DNA of 64,000 nucleotides from Allacma fusca (Eukaryota; Arthropoda; Collembola; Symphypleona; Sminthuridae). The translations under genes and the position numbers were made by a program. The notes beneath the pieces were generated by a model. The model had not been told where the DNA came from. It made no database searches and saw only the letters and a list, made by a program, of their open reading frames with translations. Location: NCBI GenBank assembly GCA_947179485.1, contig OX359247.1:6415060-6479059 (forward strand). The letters are read 5' to 3'. Position 1 is the stretch's first letter. The number at the start of each line of letters is the position of its first letter. Shown here piece by piece: positions 14,023-28,363 of this stretch.

Positions 14023-14918
14023 GAAAGGAATGGATTGGATTATGCATATCTATAGATATATCTACGTAGGTAGCAATTTACTATTTGGATTAGTAGGAAT
14101 TTCGTAGGGTATAACTTATATTATTGAGAGTAGTATCTACTTATGTATAGATACATTACATACATATGTAAGCCGAGGATTTTTCTGCCATAAGGGAAAA
14201 CATCGACAAAGGTCAAATATTTGAGGATTGAGGCCTGAAAAAAAGAGATATTGACTTTCGTGTATACTTATGTAAGTATAATTATTATTACTATTATGTA
14301 TTCCTTGGTAGGGTAATGGGACTTGCTGGAATTGATGGATGTATATTCGACCTATGGTCGTTGATTTAATGGTCGTGTCTACGGAAACTTGTTTGGAGTA
14401 TCGTTAATCAATTATTGGGGGATAAAAGGAAAGTCAGGGGAAAAGAAGTTGGTTGGAATAAATGAATTCACCTGATTTTTCATGCATTATTACTAGGAAA
14501 AGAGGATTGTGTGGAGAGTGAGTGAGTAAGAATAAGGAATATTATGGAAGAGGACAAATCAGTTGTCTTGTAAAAAGGTGCACACTTCTCTCTCTCTCAA
14601 GATGAAGTTCGGGCTTGTGTACATGTATCTACATATATATTTTGTAGTAGAGTAAGGACGAGACGTCCTTCCTCTCCTTAGAGCCGAAGTGCGAGTTAAC
14701 TTGCCTCCGGCGGGTTTGAGTCGTTCCTCTCAAGATGACTGTGATAAAAGATGTTGATATTTCTTGTTTCCTTCCCTCCTCTTTTTTCTTATATAAGCTT
14801 CCAATGAAGCAAGGCTTGATTCCTTTTTTTCTATATGTGAATACCTTTCCTCTATTAGTATAGTAGCAGGAGGAATTTTCGAAACAGTAAGTATATAACA
14901 GAAGACTCATCTTTGAAT

Positions 14919-14925
<7 letters not shown>

Positions 14926-14985
<60 letters not shown>
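14926..14985. repeat. (TC)30 microsatellite
   Basis: Uninterrupted TC repeat of about 60 bp, the longest dinucleotide tract in the window. Confidence 0.97.
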
Positions 14986-14988
<3 letters not shown>

Positions 14989-15183
14989 TGTCTCTCTCCC
15001 ACAGATGCACCTGTATCTGAAGATTCTTCTTTTTAGTTTCATCTGTTCTGTTAGTATGGAATCATTTCTCTGAGGAGATTCCTCTGTTTATCTCTCTGAA
15101 CACAGGGATATAATGTGAGGAGGTTACCATTAAAAGTTTCTTCGACTCTGACTGTCATTATGCATACTAGAGGTATGTGTAGA

Positions 15184-15204
15184 TGTGTGTGTGTGTGTGT
15201 GTGT
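15184..15204. repeat. (TG)n microsatellite
   Basis: About 10 copies of TG. Confidence 0.95.
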
Positions 15205-16389
15205 CTATCTCTGCAGTGTATGGACATTTGGCTGCATCTGCCCATCCGCCGTTCCTAGATATTATGTCTCTCGACATCTTATGCATATGCTACTCCTTAT
15301 AACATGGATTTTAGGCTTAACTTGATCCTCTCCTGCAGTGTCATTGACTGCCGAGTCTTGCTCCACAACCTTGCCTTTTCAACCCTTTCCACTAAATACA
15401 TATTTCCCTGTCGTCCTCACCCTTTCCTATTTTTTGGGACACTTGCCTTTCCTTGCAGCGTATCAAGCATGAGGGTATTTTCCTTCACCACTAATACTGT
15501 CGTTACATATCTATAGTAGACACATATATAATTACGCATGTAGGAGACGGGCATACAGACATGGAAAGTTTCTTAGAGCCTTGTGGGAGCTACGGATGAT
15601 AGCGGAGGAGAATGGGCTTGTAAGATATATTCATATCTTTATTGAAACTGGAAATTCCAGACTGAAATAGATACATATATTGGTTGTATATTGTATATAT
15701 CGTAATTATCTAGTGTATATTTTTTCTTGGAAATCTTCAGGCCTGAATTTTAGAAATCCAATAAGGAACATCGGAAATTTCCATGAACACATATATAGGT
15801 ACAGTTAACCATATTAGGGAGTAATGAGAAGCATAAACGAATTTTCGGATCTCGGTTCGAAGCTCAAATAATAATGCGCTTTCCCTCCATTTGCTTCTTT
15901 CCTGTCCATTCCATTTGCATATTGTATTATAACAAAATTTTGTGTGTACAAAATGTATGGTGTAAAGTGTAGAGATATCTGTAACGTATCTCTATTTTTG
16001 TAGTAACCAAAGAGGATAATAATAACTTATACAGTATGTATGAATCTGAAACTTGGGAGCGTCTTAGCGTCTGGCTGAAAGCATATTGTAGTGTGGCTAC
16101 AAAAATCAACGGAAGCTATCTGTAGCTAGACGTATCTGGGCATTTGAATGTAATTTGAATGTATAGCTGCTACTAATACTACTTAACTTACTACTCCTAG
16201 AATATGAGACGGAGAGATGAAAGAATGTTGTGGTCTTGAAAGCATCTCATACTTTTAAAATTGGCTTCTTGGAAAATTCTAGATTTCCTTTGTAGGATTT
16301 AAATGTGCTCACACTTTATTACATACATACATACTCACATCTATCTATACTTATGTGACAAGAGCCGGTGCTTATTTCTCCATCTCCTC

Positions 16390-16419
16390 CTCTCTTACTC
16401 TCTCTCTCTCTGTCTCTCA
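16390..16419. repeat. Imperfect (TC)n
   Basis: CT-rich tract with two interruptions. Confidence 0.9.
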
Positions 16420-17398
16420 GCTCCTTAACATAAAGGGATTTGAAATAAATAAAAAAAAAAGTTCCATGCACACATTTCCTTTGTAATGCCTCCTCTGAGC
16501 ATATACGTATCTGCACTTATAAGTTACAAATAAATTCCTTTTTTTACTTTGCTCATTGCTCATTTCTTCAATGCCTTGATGAAGTGAGCTTCTCAAGTGG
16601 GATTTTGTTCGGGAATCTTTTTTTCCGCAGAGTTTAAGTCCCTATATATTTTCCTATTTAATTTCATATGGTTTCATGTACATTATATTTGAATTGAATG
16701 CAAATGGAAAGTTTAACTTGTAATTGACATCGACTTGAATTTTTAGAAATTTCTAGTGGTTGATTTTCAAGACCATCTATACAAACATTCATATTACTTG
16801 GGAATTTCTGCATATGAAGGTTTAATATAAAGTGAGGGTTCTATGAAGGGAATTGACTTATGGCGGGTAATGGACTGCCAGAAAAAGGTTTAGGATTGAG
16901 AGTCTGAAACTTTCCTCTGTAAATGTACAAAAATGTGTACATCTATCTATATATAGCTCGTCCCTTTTTAATGAAGCTTGCATATACGATAATTAATTTT
17001 CTTTTGATGAGTACAAGATCTCTGTATGTAGAACTTATTAAGAAACTTTATCCGTTCGCGATTTATGAACTTATTAAAGGGATTTTAGGATTGCTGTATA
17101 TTCTAAGAATATTCTTCTTCATTTTCTTTCTACAATGATTTAGTAAAATGGTAAATTACACAAGCTGACACCCACATACGTATGTAATACAAACGAACTT
17201 AATTACATTATTCACATAGGCAAACTATCCTGTGTTTGTACTCACGCCGTTTGTATAATAATAAAAACTGAAGATTCTCATGTGTAGGTTTTTACCCCCT
17301 GTATACTTTCTACATAATGTATGCAAAAGGACATAAAAAATTACCAAAAATAGTGAAAGTTTTAAATTTAACTTGAGATTAATCTCCTCTTGTTTTAT

Positions 17399-17419
17399 TC
17401 TCTCTCTCTCTCTCTCTCT
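17399..17419. repeat. (TC)10
   Basis: Perfect TC repeat. Confidence 0.95.
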
Positions 17420-19601
17420 TCGCTTCCCAATTTTTTCTAAACTTCCTGAATTATTCTACTAAATTGCTTCTTTTGTTTCTGAAGCTTTTCACAGCTCTCA
17501 TAGAAAATTTTAGTACGGTATTTTGTGAAAATATAAAAACAATTTTTTTTATAAATAAGTAAATTATAATGTAGTTACTTTTACTCTGTACAAAAGAAAA
17601 ACAGTGAATGGGATTCTTAGTTTATTACTCAACGCTCTTAATACTACTCTTGGTTGAACAGTTTCTAAAACTTTGGAGGAGGGTCTCATTTCGGAAATTT
17701 TCTTTACAATTTAAACTAATTTTGTGAAACTGAACCAACCAAGCCAGAATAATTACCAGTGGTTTTACCAGTTAAGCTTTCCATGCCCTTTCTGTATGTT
17801 ATGTGAGATAGATACTGTCTGATTTAGTACTCCTGCCTACTTCCATATAATTATTAGTTCTATACTTCAGCGTATGCACATTTACATACTGAAACGTGTG
17901 CCGTGTGATTCTCCACACACAAGTGAGTTGGAAATGAACGTTGACTTTCTGCAGTGACTTTATCGATTCCTTCGGGGACTACTTCCAAGACAAATTTACT
18001 TGGAAAGGAAGGTATTTGTGAAGGAGGGATCCTCCAGGAAGAACTTGGAATGAGTTGTTGAGGAAAGTTGCTAGAATATCATGTCATAGCTGGAGGCGAG
18101 TTAATGTTTATGATTACCATTTGTTACAAATACGGATGACGGATACATATCTACTTTTACGTATATAATTTTTATCTATTTTGACATAAGTGAAATGCTA
18201 CAGTTATAGCTAGTAGTACTCTGTACGCCTGTGTAGATACAGTTTTGAAGGAATTGAGTAATGTAATGAGCATTTTGGGGCCGGGCCCTTCCAGTATCTA
18301 CTTTTATATACTTAATTATTATTTATAACTTCAAACTTGCGGCTAAGATTTTTGCTCCGTATTAATATTTTCCTGTTCCTTTAAGTTTTTCCTCTGGAAT
18401 TTCTTAAATGCTTTACTATCACGTGGAGTCACGTTGAGAAACCTCACATTTAAGAACGAGTTAGGGAAGACTACCAGTACCAACAACGGAATGCTGGTAT
18501 GCAAACTTGTGCGGAAAAATAATTTTCTAAAAAGGAGCAAGAAGCAGTATCTTTTATTATTATTTTTGGCCCCGAGAAAGAGGGATGAATGAAGGACTAA
18601 ATTGCAAAAGCTTAACTTGGGTTTTTCTGTGAAGCTCAAAAGACATACACTACAAAGATATGCACGACTAATTATTACAGGGGCTTATTTTACATTACGT
18701 TTTTCGAGAACAGTCCCTAAAAGTAGATGGGTCCATGTTTTCTGTGGGAAATATAGAATAACAAAAGGTATTGTGTTCCACTGGTAGAAATGTGTACGGT
18801 CAGACTTTGAAGGATCGTAGAGATTTTTGCTGGTAGTAGTAAAACTGGCATGTACATACATGTTAAAAGCTCTGCAGTACCATGCTCACATACAGATTGT
18901 AGTTTGTCTTCATATAATACTTTCCAAGGGACAGACGCATCAAGTAAGTGATGAATTTTTGATGGGTTTCTGCAAGCCCTGGAATTCTCTCCTGCAGACA
19001 GGAGCTCTTCATTTCTGGAATATGTGTCCCCAGTTAGTATTGTGAGGTAGACAATGATAGAGAGGAATTCCTTTTTGAAGAGGCACCAAAGTTTTCAGAG
19101 AAGTGTGTCTGCATGTATGACGTGTCGGTGTACTGTAGATATATAAGCGTCTTGTACAAGATGTGATATTGAGGTGCCTACTCATTGGTAGATATAGATA
19201 TCTACTCCTACTCCGATATACAGAGTTGTGGAGATGTCCCAAGGAATCTTCTGAGTTGTCCATGTAATGTGTAGGAAAATGAACGTTATCGTAATCCTAG
19301 CCCGGAGTTGAACTTGCTTTTACGTTTATTCGTTTATATTCCACATGAACAATTGTTATAGTTTTTGTCTCTTGATCTGGCAAAGGTAGAACTCATGTTC
19401 GTTGTGTATCTGGTGAGTCCTTTGGGTATGCTTTGAGACATGTGTGCCTGTCCTACTACTCTCCATCTCTCCATGGGATTTTCTATACTAGAGTGATAAA
19501 GGAAGATGAAGGTAGTTTTTTGGCGGTGAAACCTGAGGTATGAATGGGATATTTTGCAGAAATGTCTCTGTGTGGATAGGTATTCATGTATCTATACGTA
19601 T

Positions 19602-19620
19602 CTGTGTGTGTGTGTGTGTG
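19602..19620. repeat. (TG)n
   Basis: TG repeat of about 9 copies. Confidence 0.93.
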
Positions 19621-22485
19621 GATGTGTGTCGTTACCGTAAGTTTCCCATGAGTTTACTTTACTGTAAATATCTGTGGATGTGGGTACTTAAGAGTACAGA
19701 TAAAGTTTACATTACAAGGAGGATACAGCACTGGTATACATTACATAAGTAATAGGTATCTATCTACCTGTATAGGTATTACATGTACAGTGAGAAGGCA
19801 GAGACTGCCTGGGCTAAATGAATGGTAGAAGCCTATAAAGATGTTCAAGCCGACTGAGTATGTTCTGCATGGTTCAGGATCTCAAGAGGTGTGTTTTGTT
19901 ACATAACGCACATACTTGTATTATAGGAATAGTGCGTGTTGTAGACTCCCTATTGACAATGTATATAATGGAGGCATTTCCATCAAAGCAGGCCAACTAC
20001 TCGAATTTTGGCTGACTTCCCATAAGAAGTCTGTGTATGTCCCTATGGACGGGGGATATGTAGATGTGGATGTAATAATTATATATAGATATATGTATGT
20101 ATGTCTGTACATATGTATGTGTGAGTAGTGCATGAGGCTGAGGATGTCTTTACATTATGTCGTTGTCGATGGATGCGGACAGCATCACTAATTATTATCG
20201 AGCATTTCCCTCACGTATCATCTCAAACCTTTCATCCTTTTTTATCTCCCTATTCATCCCCATCCTTCTCTGCTTTATTAGAATCTTGTCTTCATTCATG
20301 TGGGAAATGTTGCCAAGGAATTGATCCTTTGCATGATGTCCTTAGAAGATCCTATTAGAGTCTTACGGGTTACATATTAATCTTCCTCGCTCATTACAAC
20401 GTCGAGTTACCGGTTCAAATCCTCATCAATAACAATTAGCCGTGAAATCATCCTCACATTGAATTAAATACCATGGCAGGATGGGTATATAGGGAAATAT
20501 ATTTGTCAAACCACATTTTTCCCCTGTGAAGTAGTGGATAGAAGAATCTTGCACATACATACATCCAGCACAGTTTCATTATTAATAGTAATAATGTTGT
20601 CTCATATTTTGTTGGTAGGGGTAATTCCCTATACGTAACATGACAGGGTATGTGGTCAGTGTAATAATTCCCAATTTGCTGTTATTTCCTTTGGACGCCT
20701 TCAAGGCATAAATTATACTGGGGAGAAATATTACATTTGATTGGGATTATGTGTAAGTACAAGGGACTTTTGTTGTGTCTGTGTGTCTGGGCCAGAGTGG
20801 CAATCATACTAGCCCAGTTTCCTCACACATCATGGGGATAACTCATATGTGCAGTTTTAATTGCAAGTTATTCATTTAATGGGCCCTTATTAAATTTTTT
20901 TTTAGAGGAAAGGTATTTAATTAGTAATCATTCCGAAGCTAGTCACACAGTTAGTAATATAGATGCTAGACAGTATGACTAATCACACACGTCTATGTAC
21001 TCCGTACTCATGAGATTTTGAAATGTGGAGTTATAGCTTGACTGGTTTTCGCAGTACGTGTACATACATACGTACATCAGGGATATGGAATGAGGGACTT
21101 GATAATAATTGCATTCATTATCAATGTACAGAGGTACATTGGGACAAGGGTCTCGTGAGGGGAGTCATGCCATGGGAATAGCAAAACATTTATATACAAC
21201 TATTAAGGAACCAATTTATGATTACGATGAGGCGTTAGCGTGGAAGAATAATTGACGGAATTTATTGACTGTAATCAAATTAATTATTTGAGCATTTTTA
21301 AACTTTGGTCCATTAGGGAGAATTATTATATTGCAGTGGAGTTTTAACGAGGTAGCTAAAATTTATGTATTGCTATAAATATGGTTCTACTATCTTTTGC
21401 TGCCAGTGTGTAGCACTTTCGGTAAATGACCGTAAATCATTTGTCTGCATTTCATTTTCCCTTGTTTGCCTTTCACGTGCCAGTTGTCTTGGGAGAATTT
21501 GTAGGACACAGATTATATTGGGGGAGCAGTTTCTTATCTTCAGGGCGATTTCTATATCTATCTAGATATCTATATAGGTATTCTATGTATAATTACTATC
21601 GATATGCTCCTTGTTTGTGTGTGTGTATAATTATTTCTTAGGGGATAAATGGAGCTCAAACCACTCCGTTCACTTTGAAATTGTGTGCAGAAGAACTGTA
21701 GATAGGAATTCCATAGGGAGCCAAGGATAAGGTAGGACTCGTTGAGATCGGAAAGTTACGCAATTGGATTTAATTGATTGGAAGAAAGGGATGGATATAC
21801 AGATATATAGCTGTGTGTTTTTTTTGGAAGGATTTTGTTTTGACCAATTGTTCCCATTTGGTACCTCTACGCCAGGCCTAATGATGTACATACGTACATA
21901 TGTAACGTCAGCAATTGATGAAATGTTTCTTGTTGGGGATAGTTGTATACATTTGCTCTTAATATTTTCATTATTTCCCCTGTCAACGTCAATAGCTTCA
22001 TAATATTTTTAGCTGTAGCTAACATATGTACATATGCTCCATGAAAACATTATATGTATATAACGACAGGGGATTTAGTGAAAAATGAACGGTTGTTCAT
22101 TCTGTGGAATAAGTAGTTGAAGAGTATACAAAGCATGGTTTGTAAGTGATTGTACCTATAAGTACATAAGTACAGTTATTATGAGGAGATGGAAGAAACG
22201 AAGAGTTTTCATTTGCAATTCATTCCTTAATTTTTATGCTGATGATGTCAATGAAATCTAATGCCGGATGTTAATTTTTTCTTTTGCTTCGTTTCAGTTT
22301 TTTTTAATATGGCAATATCATAGGGAATGACGACGGAAGTTCCGGAAAAAATCCCTTTAAGAATTTCTCTTCTCTTTTCTCTCGTCATGCTTATTATTAC
22401 GTACATACTTATAGATATACACAGACCGGCTTATTACCTTCCACGTGAGATCCCTGGAATTGTATGTGACTCCTGTATTATTCAA

Positions 22486-22496
22486 GGGGGGGGGGG
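22486..22496. repeat. G11 homopolymer
   Basis: Eleven consecutive G. Confidence 0.95.
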
Positions 22497-24375
22497 AAGT
22501 TTTGCTCACAAAAGTGTACTATAGTAATGAATGACTCTGACTCTGATGCTGTCGACCGGCATAAAATTTAAGTTTCTCTGGTGACTTGCACAATTATGAC
22601 TAAATGCCTTGCCAGAAGGACAACTCTCTGGCATGAGCCATTAACTCCTTTCGTATAACTCGAGTATCGATTTTTAAGCTGATGTAGCAAATAATATTCC
22701 GAAGAGGTCTATATACATACAGTACTGGTACTTCTCCCTGTTTTTCTCTCTCGGGGTTCCATCCAATATTGCTGTATTTTAGAGGGATTCCTTTATTGTT
22801 CTTTTCGTACGAGCCTTTGTAGGAATATTAATTAAGGGTATATCTTATAAGACGGTGTACATAAGCACTTGGAGGGATATATTTGATGTGATGTATAGGA
22901 CGGTGTGCTCTATGAATACAAATAGCCATGTAGTTGAGGGACTTACTTGAGGGCGAGGGGTTGGAGCCGAGAACCTGTTTCAGCATATAATTTATCCCTG
23001 GATTTATTTTATTGTTGGAACCGAGTCAATGATTTTAGAACCAGTAATAATAATTGTACTCAAGCCGGAATCCCATACTTTTACTTACATTCCACGATTT
23101 CAGTTATTTCCAGTAATTCCTGTAGGAGTGACGACGCTCTTATTAAATTTGATGATTACATGTGTGGACTCAAGAGGTTTATTATAAAATATACGGAGGG
23201 CTCTCATGCAAAAAGACCGGGTTATTTACGAGACAGGTTGAGAGTAATCATTGAGAGTTCCTTAATGAAGGTTTATGACTCCTATAATCATTATTACTTG
23301 GGCAATTACAGTATAGTATATTACAGGGAGTAGCGGACTGAGACTCTATATGGAATTTAACTGAATTAATTCAAATGCTCAGTTGTTTATTCAACAGAAT
23401 CATTTGGGTCCGCTAGCTTTCTATGTTCCTTGCTTATTGGAGGTTGCATGGTTATGTATCTACCTATATTGTACTTATGTAATTGTTTACTACTTTATAT
23501 GTATAGAGGAGTACAGTACTGTAGGGAGATAGGATCTAAATGTGAGTGACTAATAACTACCACACTGCGGATTGTACATATGTAAGTGAGCAAGCTCTAT
23601 TGAAATTACCAGAAACGTTTAGGTTAGGAACGTTAGGGCTGGTTCTTGTGTATATGCTGTTTTGTTGTTGATGTGAAATAATCAACACTTTCCTCAACGG
23701 GGCTTCCTTCCGCCTTCTATACAGCCTCTGTAATTCTGTATTCTGTATGTAGTATATGTACATTTGTGGATATACTGTCTGAATGAAACCATCGATTGAC
23801 TTCGTCTGACTCTGACGGAAGACGTGAGAATACAAGATTCTAGAATTACAAAGAGAGACGAGAGGGAGAAACGACGAGGGACTAGTACACAATAAGGAAA
23901 CAACATTGGATCCTGTACATACTAAAAAGTCAACACTTTCAAAAATTAGGATTGAATTTTGGGCTCTGGGAATTAGTTTGCAACTTTTGAAAATGAAAGT
24001 GCTGCGAGTTGAATGTCAGATTAACTTTTTAGACGTAAGTTTATTTTGTAGTAGAAAGGATGATCATTGTAAGTATCTCTCTCCTATACTCTAATGTAAA
24101 ATTCTCTTCAAATTCTCCTTTTTTTTTTCAAGTCTCAACTCACTGTCCAATCAATTGGAATTTCTTTTGTGTAGTAGGGAACACACTATTGAAGCACGTG
24201 CAGACTGGGTTGTTTTTGCTTTTATAAAATTAGATATGTATCTGAAGTGACTGCTCCTGCTCCTCTAGAGTCTACGAGCAAGTACAGGTTTTGTACAATG
24301 GAAATCCTAAGCATTTAGTGAGATACCACATGAACATGTACAGATAATATTATGGGTATATGTTTGTGTTCTAGT

Positions 24376-24397
24376 TGTGTGTGTGTGTGTGTGTGTA
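24376..24397. repeat. (TG)11
   Basis: Perfect TG repeat. Confidence 0.95.
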
Positions 24398-24894
24398 TGC
24401 TTTTAAAGGGTAAATCTGTAACGGGGAAACTGTTTCATCCGTAAATGCTAATGAGATTGGAGAGTTTTTTCGTCGTCCAGTATTTTCCATCCTGGAATGG
24501 GGTAAACACACACCACTTGTACTCTTAAAATGACATGAATTGGGATATGCGTCTTGTTTTTACGTGGAGGATCGTTAGAATTGTTATGTTTTGTGGTCGT
24601 ATTTTATCTCGGAATGAGTGTGGCAGTGTGGAGGGAATTGCAATTTTATTCCGGACGATGTGTGTACATAAAGGCTATTGATTGTCAATGTAACGGGTAT
24701 GTATTGATGGCTCCTGACTCAGTCCGGATGGGACCAAGTAGAGCAACACAGTTTGATGTTCCTCCACAGTGTGCGTATATATATCTACAGTATCTGTGGA
24801 TACAATGAAATTTACTATAGGTTATTGTTTGTAGCTGTTGCTGTTGTTGTACATGTGTACCTTTGGAAGTGCTTTGTATCTGTCGTTTTTTCTT

Positions 24895-24895
24895 G

Positions 24896-24926
<31 letters not shown>
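24895..24926. repeat. Imperfect (CT)n
   Basis: CT repeat with a single TTT interruption. Confidence 0.93.
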
Positions 24927-26111
24927 CTGTTCGTAAACAAGTAGCTCCTAGCTATCGGAAAACAATTTGGACTCATCCAAAGATTAATTTTTAATTAAGC
25001 ACTCACATCGGTATGGCCATATAACAACATTGTACGAGAGACCAATTGTATCTCTTTGTGTTGTTAGAATTGTATTAAGGATCGAAAGTAGGTCAGGGAG
25101 GGTTTTCGTGCAGTTATTCATTGATTAACTATGTGTATGTTATGAGGAACGGATGTAACCTCTAGGAGGCTCGGCTGGGCTGGTTGATTCGATTTGGAGG
25201 GTCAGCCATTAATAAATTTGATTTTCGTCTCTTTGATCACATTCCCTTTGGGCTTTGGACCAAACTCTACTAATGGTAGAGTCGTTCTGCTCAAATTACA
25301 AGGGCTCTCGAGAAACACGGGAATCCGAAGGAATTCATTTAGTTTGTGGGATATTTGCACGTCTGTATACATAGTGCGTACGTACATATGTACATATTTA
25401 CCAGGCACAGTATGTGGGAGTGTGCAGGGTCCTGAGGTAGTATAAGAATAATATGTGAGATTATGTATTTATGAGGGTAAAGCATCCTATATGTGAGCGT
25501 ACGTTGTTTGAAATGTAAATATGCAATTATGTCCATAGCGGAATTTAGGAAGAATACCTGTATGTATGCCCTGTATGGATTTATTGGTGTGAATTTGTAT
25601 TTCTAAGGAACTTTGAATTTTAAATTGGAGTATGCTGAGCATATTGAGGAGCTAGCATTTAAAGGGTATAACGTATACGGAGGGAGGATTGTTCGTGAAT
25701 TGTAGATTAAGATGAGAATAAAGGGAAGGCAAGAAAGGAATGTAAATGGACTGATTGACTCTGTCCAATAAAATTGACGGGAGTTCTCGAGGAGTTTTTT
25801 TCTTCGACTTCTTATTTTACTGACTGACTGTGTGCGCTTACGGTCTTGCACATAAAACGCTCGGCACGATATGCTCTTTTGAACACAATCCCAATCCATT
25901 CAATCCTTGACTTTTATTCAAGAGTCTTTGTTCCGCTCTTGCAATTCTTACGCGTTACCATACAGACTGAGAGAGAGAGAGAGACTAAAGTAACAGTCGT
26001 ATTTTATATTAGTCCAATGTAATTTTACAGGCAATATCCAAGTTTACCAAGTAAGATGAGGGTTAGAATATATTGAGACTTTTCTTGAGCGAGTTTCTTG
26101 AGATGACTGAA

Positions 26112-26162
26112 AGAGAGAGAGAGACGCAGGAGAGGGAGAGAGCAGAAAGAGAGAGAGAGAGA
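26112..26162. repeat. Interrupted (GA)n cluster
   Basis: Three GA blocks separated by short interruptions; another short GA tract lies just upstream at 25969-25984. Confidence 0.92.
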
Positions 26163-27505
26163 CCAAATTACTAGAACAATGGGACTTGATGGAGATACAT
26201 CGGTGAGGGAAAAAATTCTAGGTAGCTCACAGCTGGTCTTGACACACTCAATGTTCCTTATACTGGGGATCTCAATACAAATCTCGTGAGTTATGATGAC
26301 GAGGAAATATTATCTCGCACTAGCATATTTTATCGTAGTGTTGGGAAATTTATCTCCTCTGGGTTTATTCTCGGAGTCACTTTTTTATGCATCTATAACA
26401 AATCTTTGATTTAGGACGTAGTAACAAACCTTTTATCTTCCAAACAGTCCCTGCCTCTTACCTCTTTGATAGTGGACGCTGGTTCAGGCAGACACCTCAG
26501 CTGTAGTGTCAGTCTAGTATCTATATGTATTTATAATTACAGTCTACCTATGGCTTGCATTTTGAAGGGAGAATCACTTTTGATTGCTACGTATGCACAT
26601 GGAATCTAGATACGATACAGTCTCCTTTAGTTTTTGTATCTACGCATCAAAGGTTTTTGTTTTTTTAAAATGATACCGAAGATTTATGGTTGACATAATG
26701 GAATTTCCCATGTGAGTATCCATTGGATATTAATGATAGGTCTCTCTCTCTATGCTGTATCTAATGATGATGATCACGAGAATGATGGTCCTTGTTGTTA
26801 ATAATGTTTATTGTTGCGGTACGTAGTATTTATAGGAAGGTGGGCCCATTGTGAGAGCTCCAAATGGAACAAGGCAAGTGTCATTTGTCGTGATCATGAG
26901 GAGGAAGACTTGTTATAAACTCATCCGTTATCTTTTTTGAGATTTACTCAGGTAGAAAATCTTATACTCTTTTCCGGATTCCCTCACAATAAACAAATGG
27001 AGTTTGAAATTTTCATCAATGGAGTCATGCGTGTGTGGAGAAGAAAAGGGTTTGGGGATCGTAGGCGTGGGAATGCTCTGCGTGTACTGGGGAGATACAA
27101 ACATACTTACATGTGATGTAGTTACACACAATATCTAGATGTTCGTACTTATTATGTGTGAGTGGATTCGGGAAATGGTACTGTTTCAGAGTCTCCTCAT
27201 GATGCCGATATACTTTATATATACTTATACTTGTACACTTGATATTTCCACAGTAATCATAGGAAGAAGTTTCTACAGCAATCAGATGTCCTGCTGAGAG
27301 CTGCAGTTATTATTGTTCCGTGGCAATCAACGGGATTTATTTCGTATACATTATTATATCCACGCAGCAGAGTTGACTGATTCCCTTGGAATTCTCATTT
27401 CTCATGCTAGGAATTCCTCCGCATTGTATTTTCTCACTGACTGAGTGTGAGCAGAAATGAGTCAATAGTACACAATTCAATGTGAGTACCTAAATGCGGA
27501 AACCT

Positions 27506-27508
<3 letters not shown>

Positions 27509-27544
<36 letters not shown>
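27509..27544. repeat. (AG)18
   Basis: Perfect AG repeat. Confidence 0.96.
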
Positions 27545-27546
<2 letters not shown>

Positions 27547-28339
27547 TTGCATGGTTTTGTGCGGACACTGAAACTTAATATTCTTGATTGGAAATTTTGC
27601 TCTAACAGCACTTGAAAATGTACTTATGGTATTGCTTACACCGAGAGGCCTTAAATTCAAGCAAATGAGATGGATATCACTTTAGCAAAGTAATTGAGTA
27701 TGGGAGGATGATATGGAGTATGAAAGTTGATGATAAATGGAAATCACATGATATTTCTATACATCTATCTATGTAGGTACAAGTAGAAAGCATGCGATCT
27801 TTCCAGCTGGAACTGAGCCTTTTTCTAGAGTTACTTTATTATGAAAGTAAATTTTGAAGACGCAATTTCCGCTAATGGATTTTGATTGGCAAATTTGATA
27901 ATGCTGGGGAGATGTCATGAGAATTGACTTGTAGTGTGATGCATGTATGTATACATCTGTGTGAGATTGGGTTTGCCCTTACCATAATTCTAACACATGC
28001 GACGTAGACACATATATCTCACATATGTATCTATATATTACATCACATGAAGTTATATAGAAGTGCTTGGAATTGATATTGCATACACATACTCATTGAT
28101 ATCCATGTCTCAATGTTGGTATACATTGGGATGTATGTGTATAGATGAATTGATATCTTCCCAGTAGTACTGGCTTATCCAAAGTTTGTATCAGAAAGGA
28201 AGACTTTTAATATGATTGGAATTCCTCTTCAATCCCTCCAACTTTATCCTTGGGAAATTTTAGTTGAGCAATAGATAATAATTCGTGAAGCGTCTTTCCT
28301 CCATGGGAACTGGAACTCTCCATATTTTGTACAACTCAC

Positions 28340-28363
28340 AGAGAGAGAGAGAGAGAGGGAGAG
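28340..28363. repeat. (GA)n
   Basis: GA repeat with one interruption. Confidence 0.93.

Noticed and set aside
14629-15042. 137-codon minus-strand frame containing an Arg-Glu repeat
   Set aside because: The frame is kept open by the (TC)n microsatellite, which cannot contain stops; the rest has no coding character.
20412-20422. GGTTCAAATCC, an exact tRNA B-box match
   Set aside because: The flanking bases do not form a 5-bp T stem, and no A box, anticodon arm or acceptor stem was found upstream.
22947-23333. 128-codon + strand frame
   Set aside because: It begins with TTG, has no splice signals, and shows no motif or coding-like composition.
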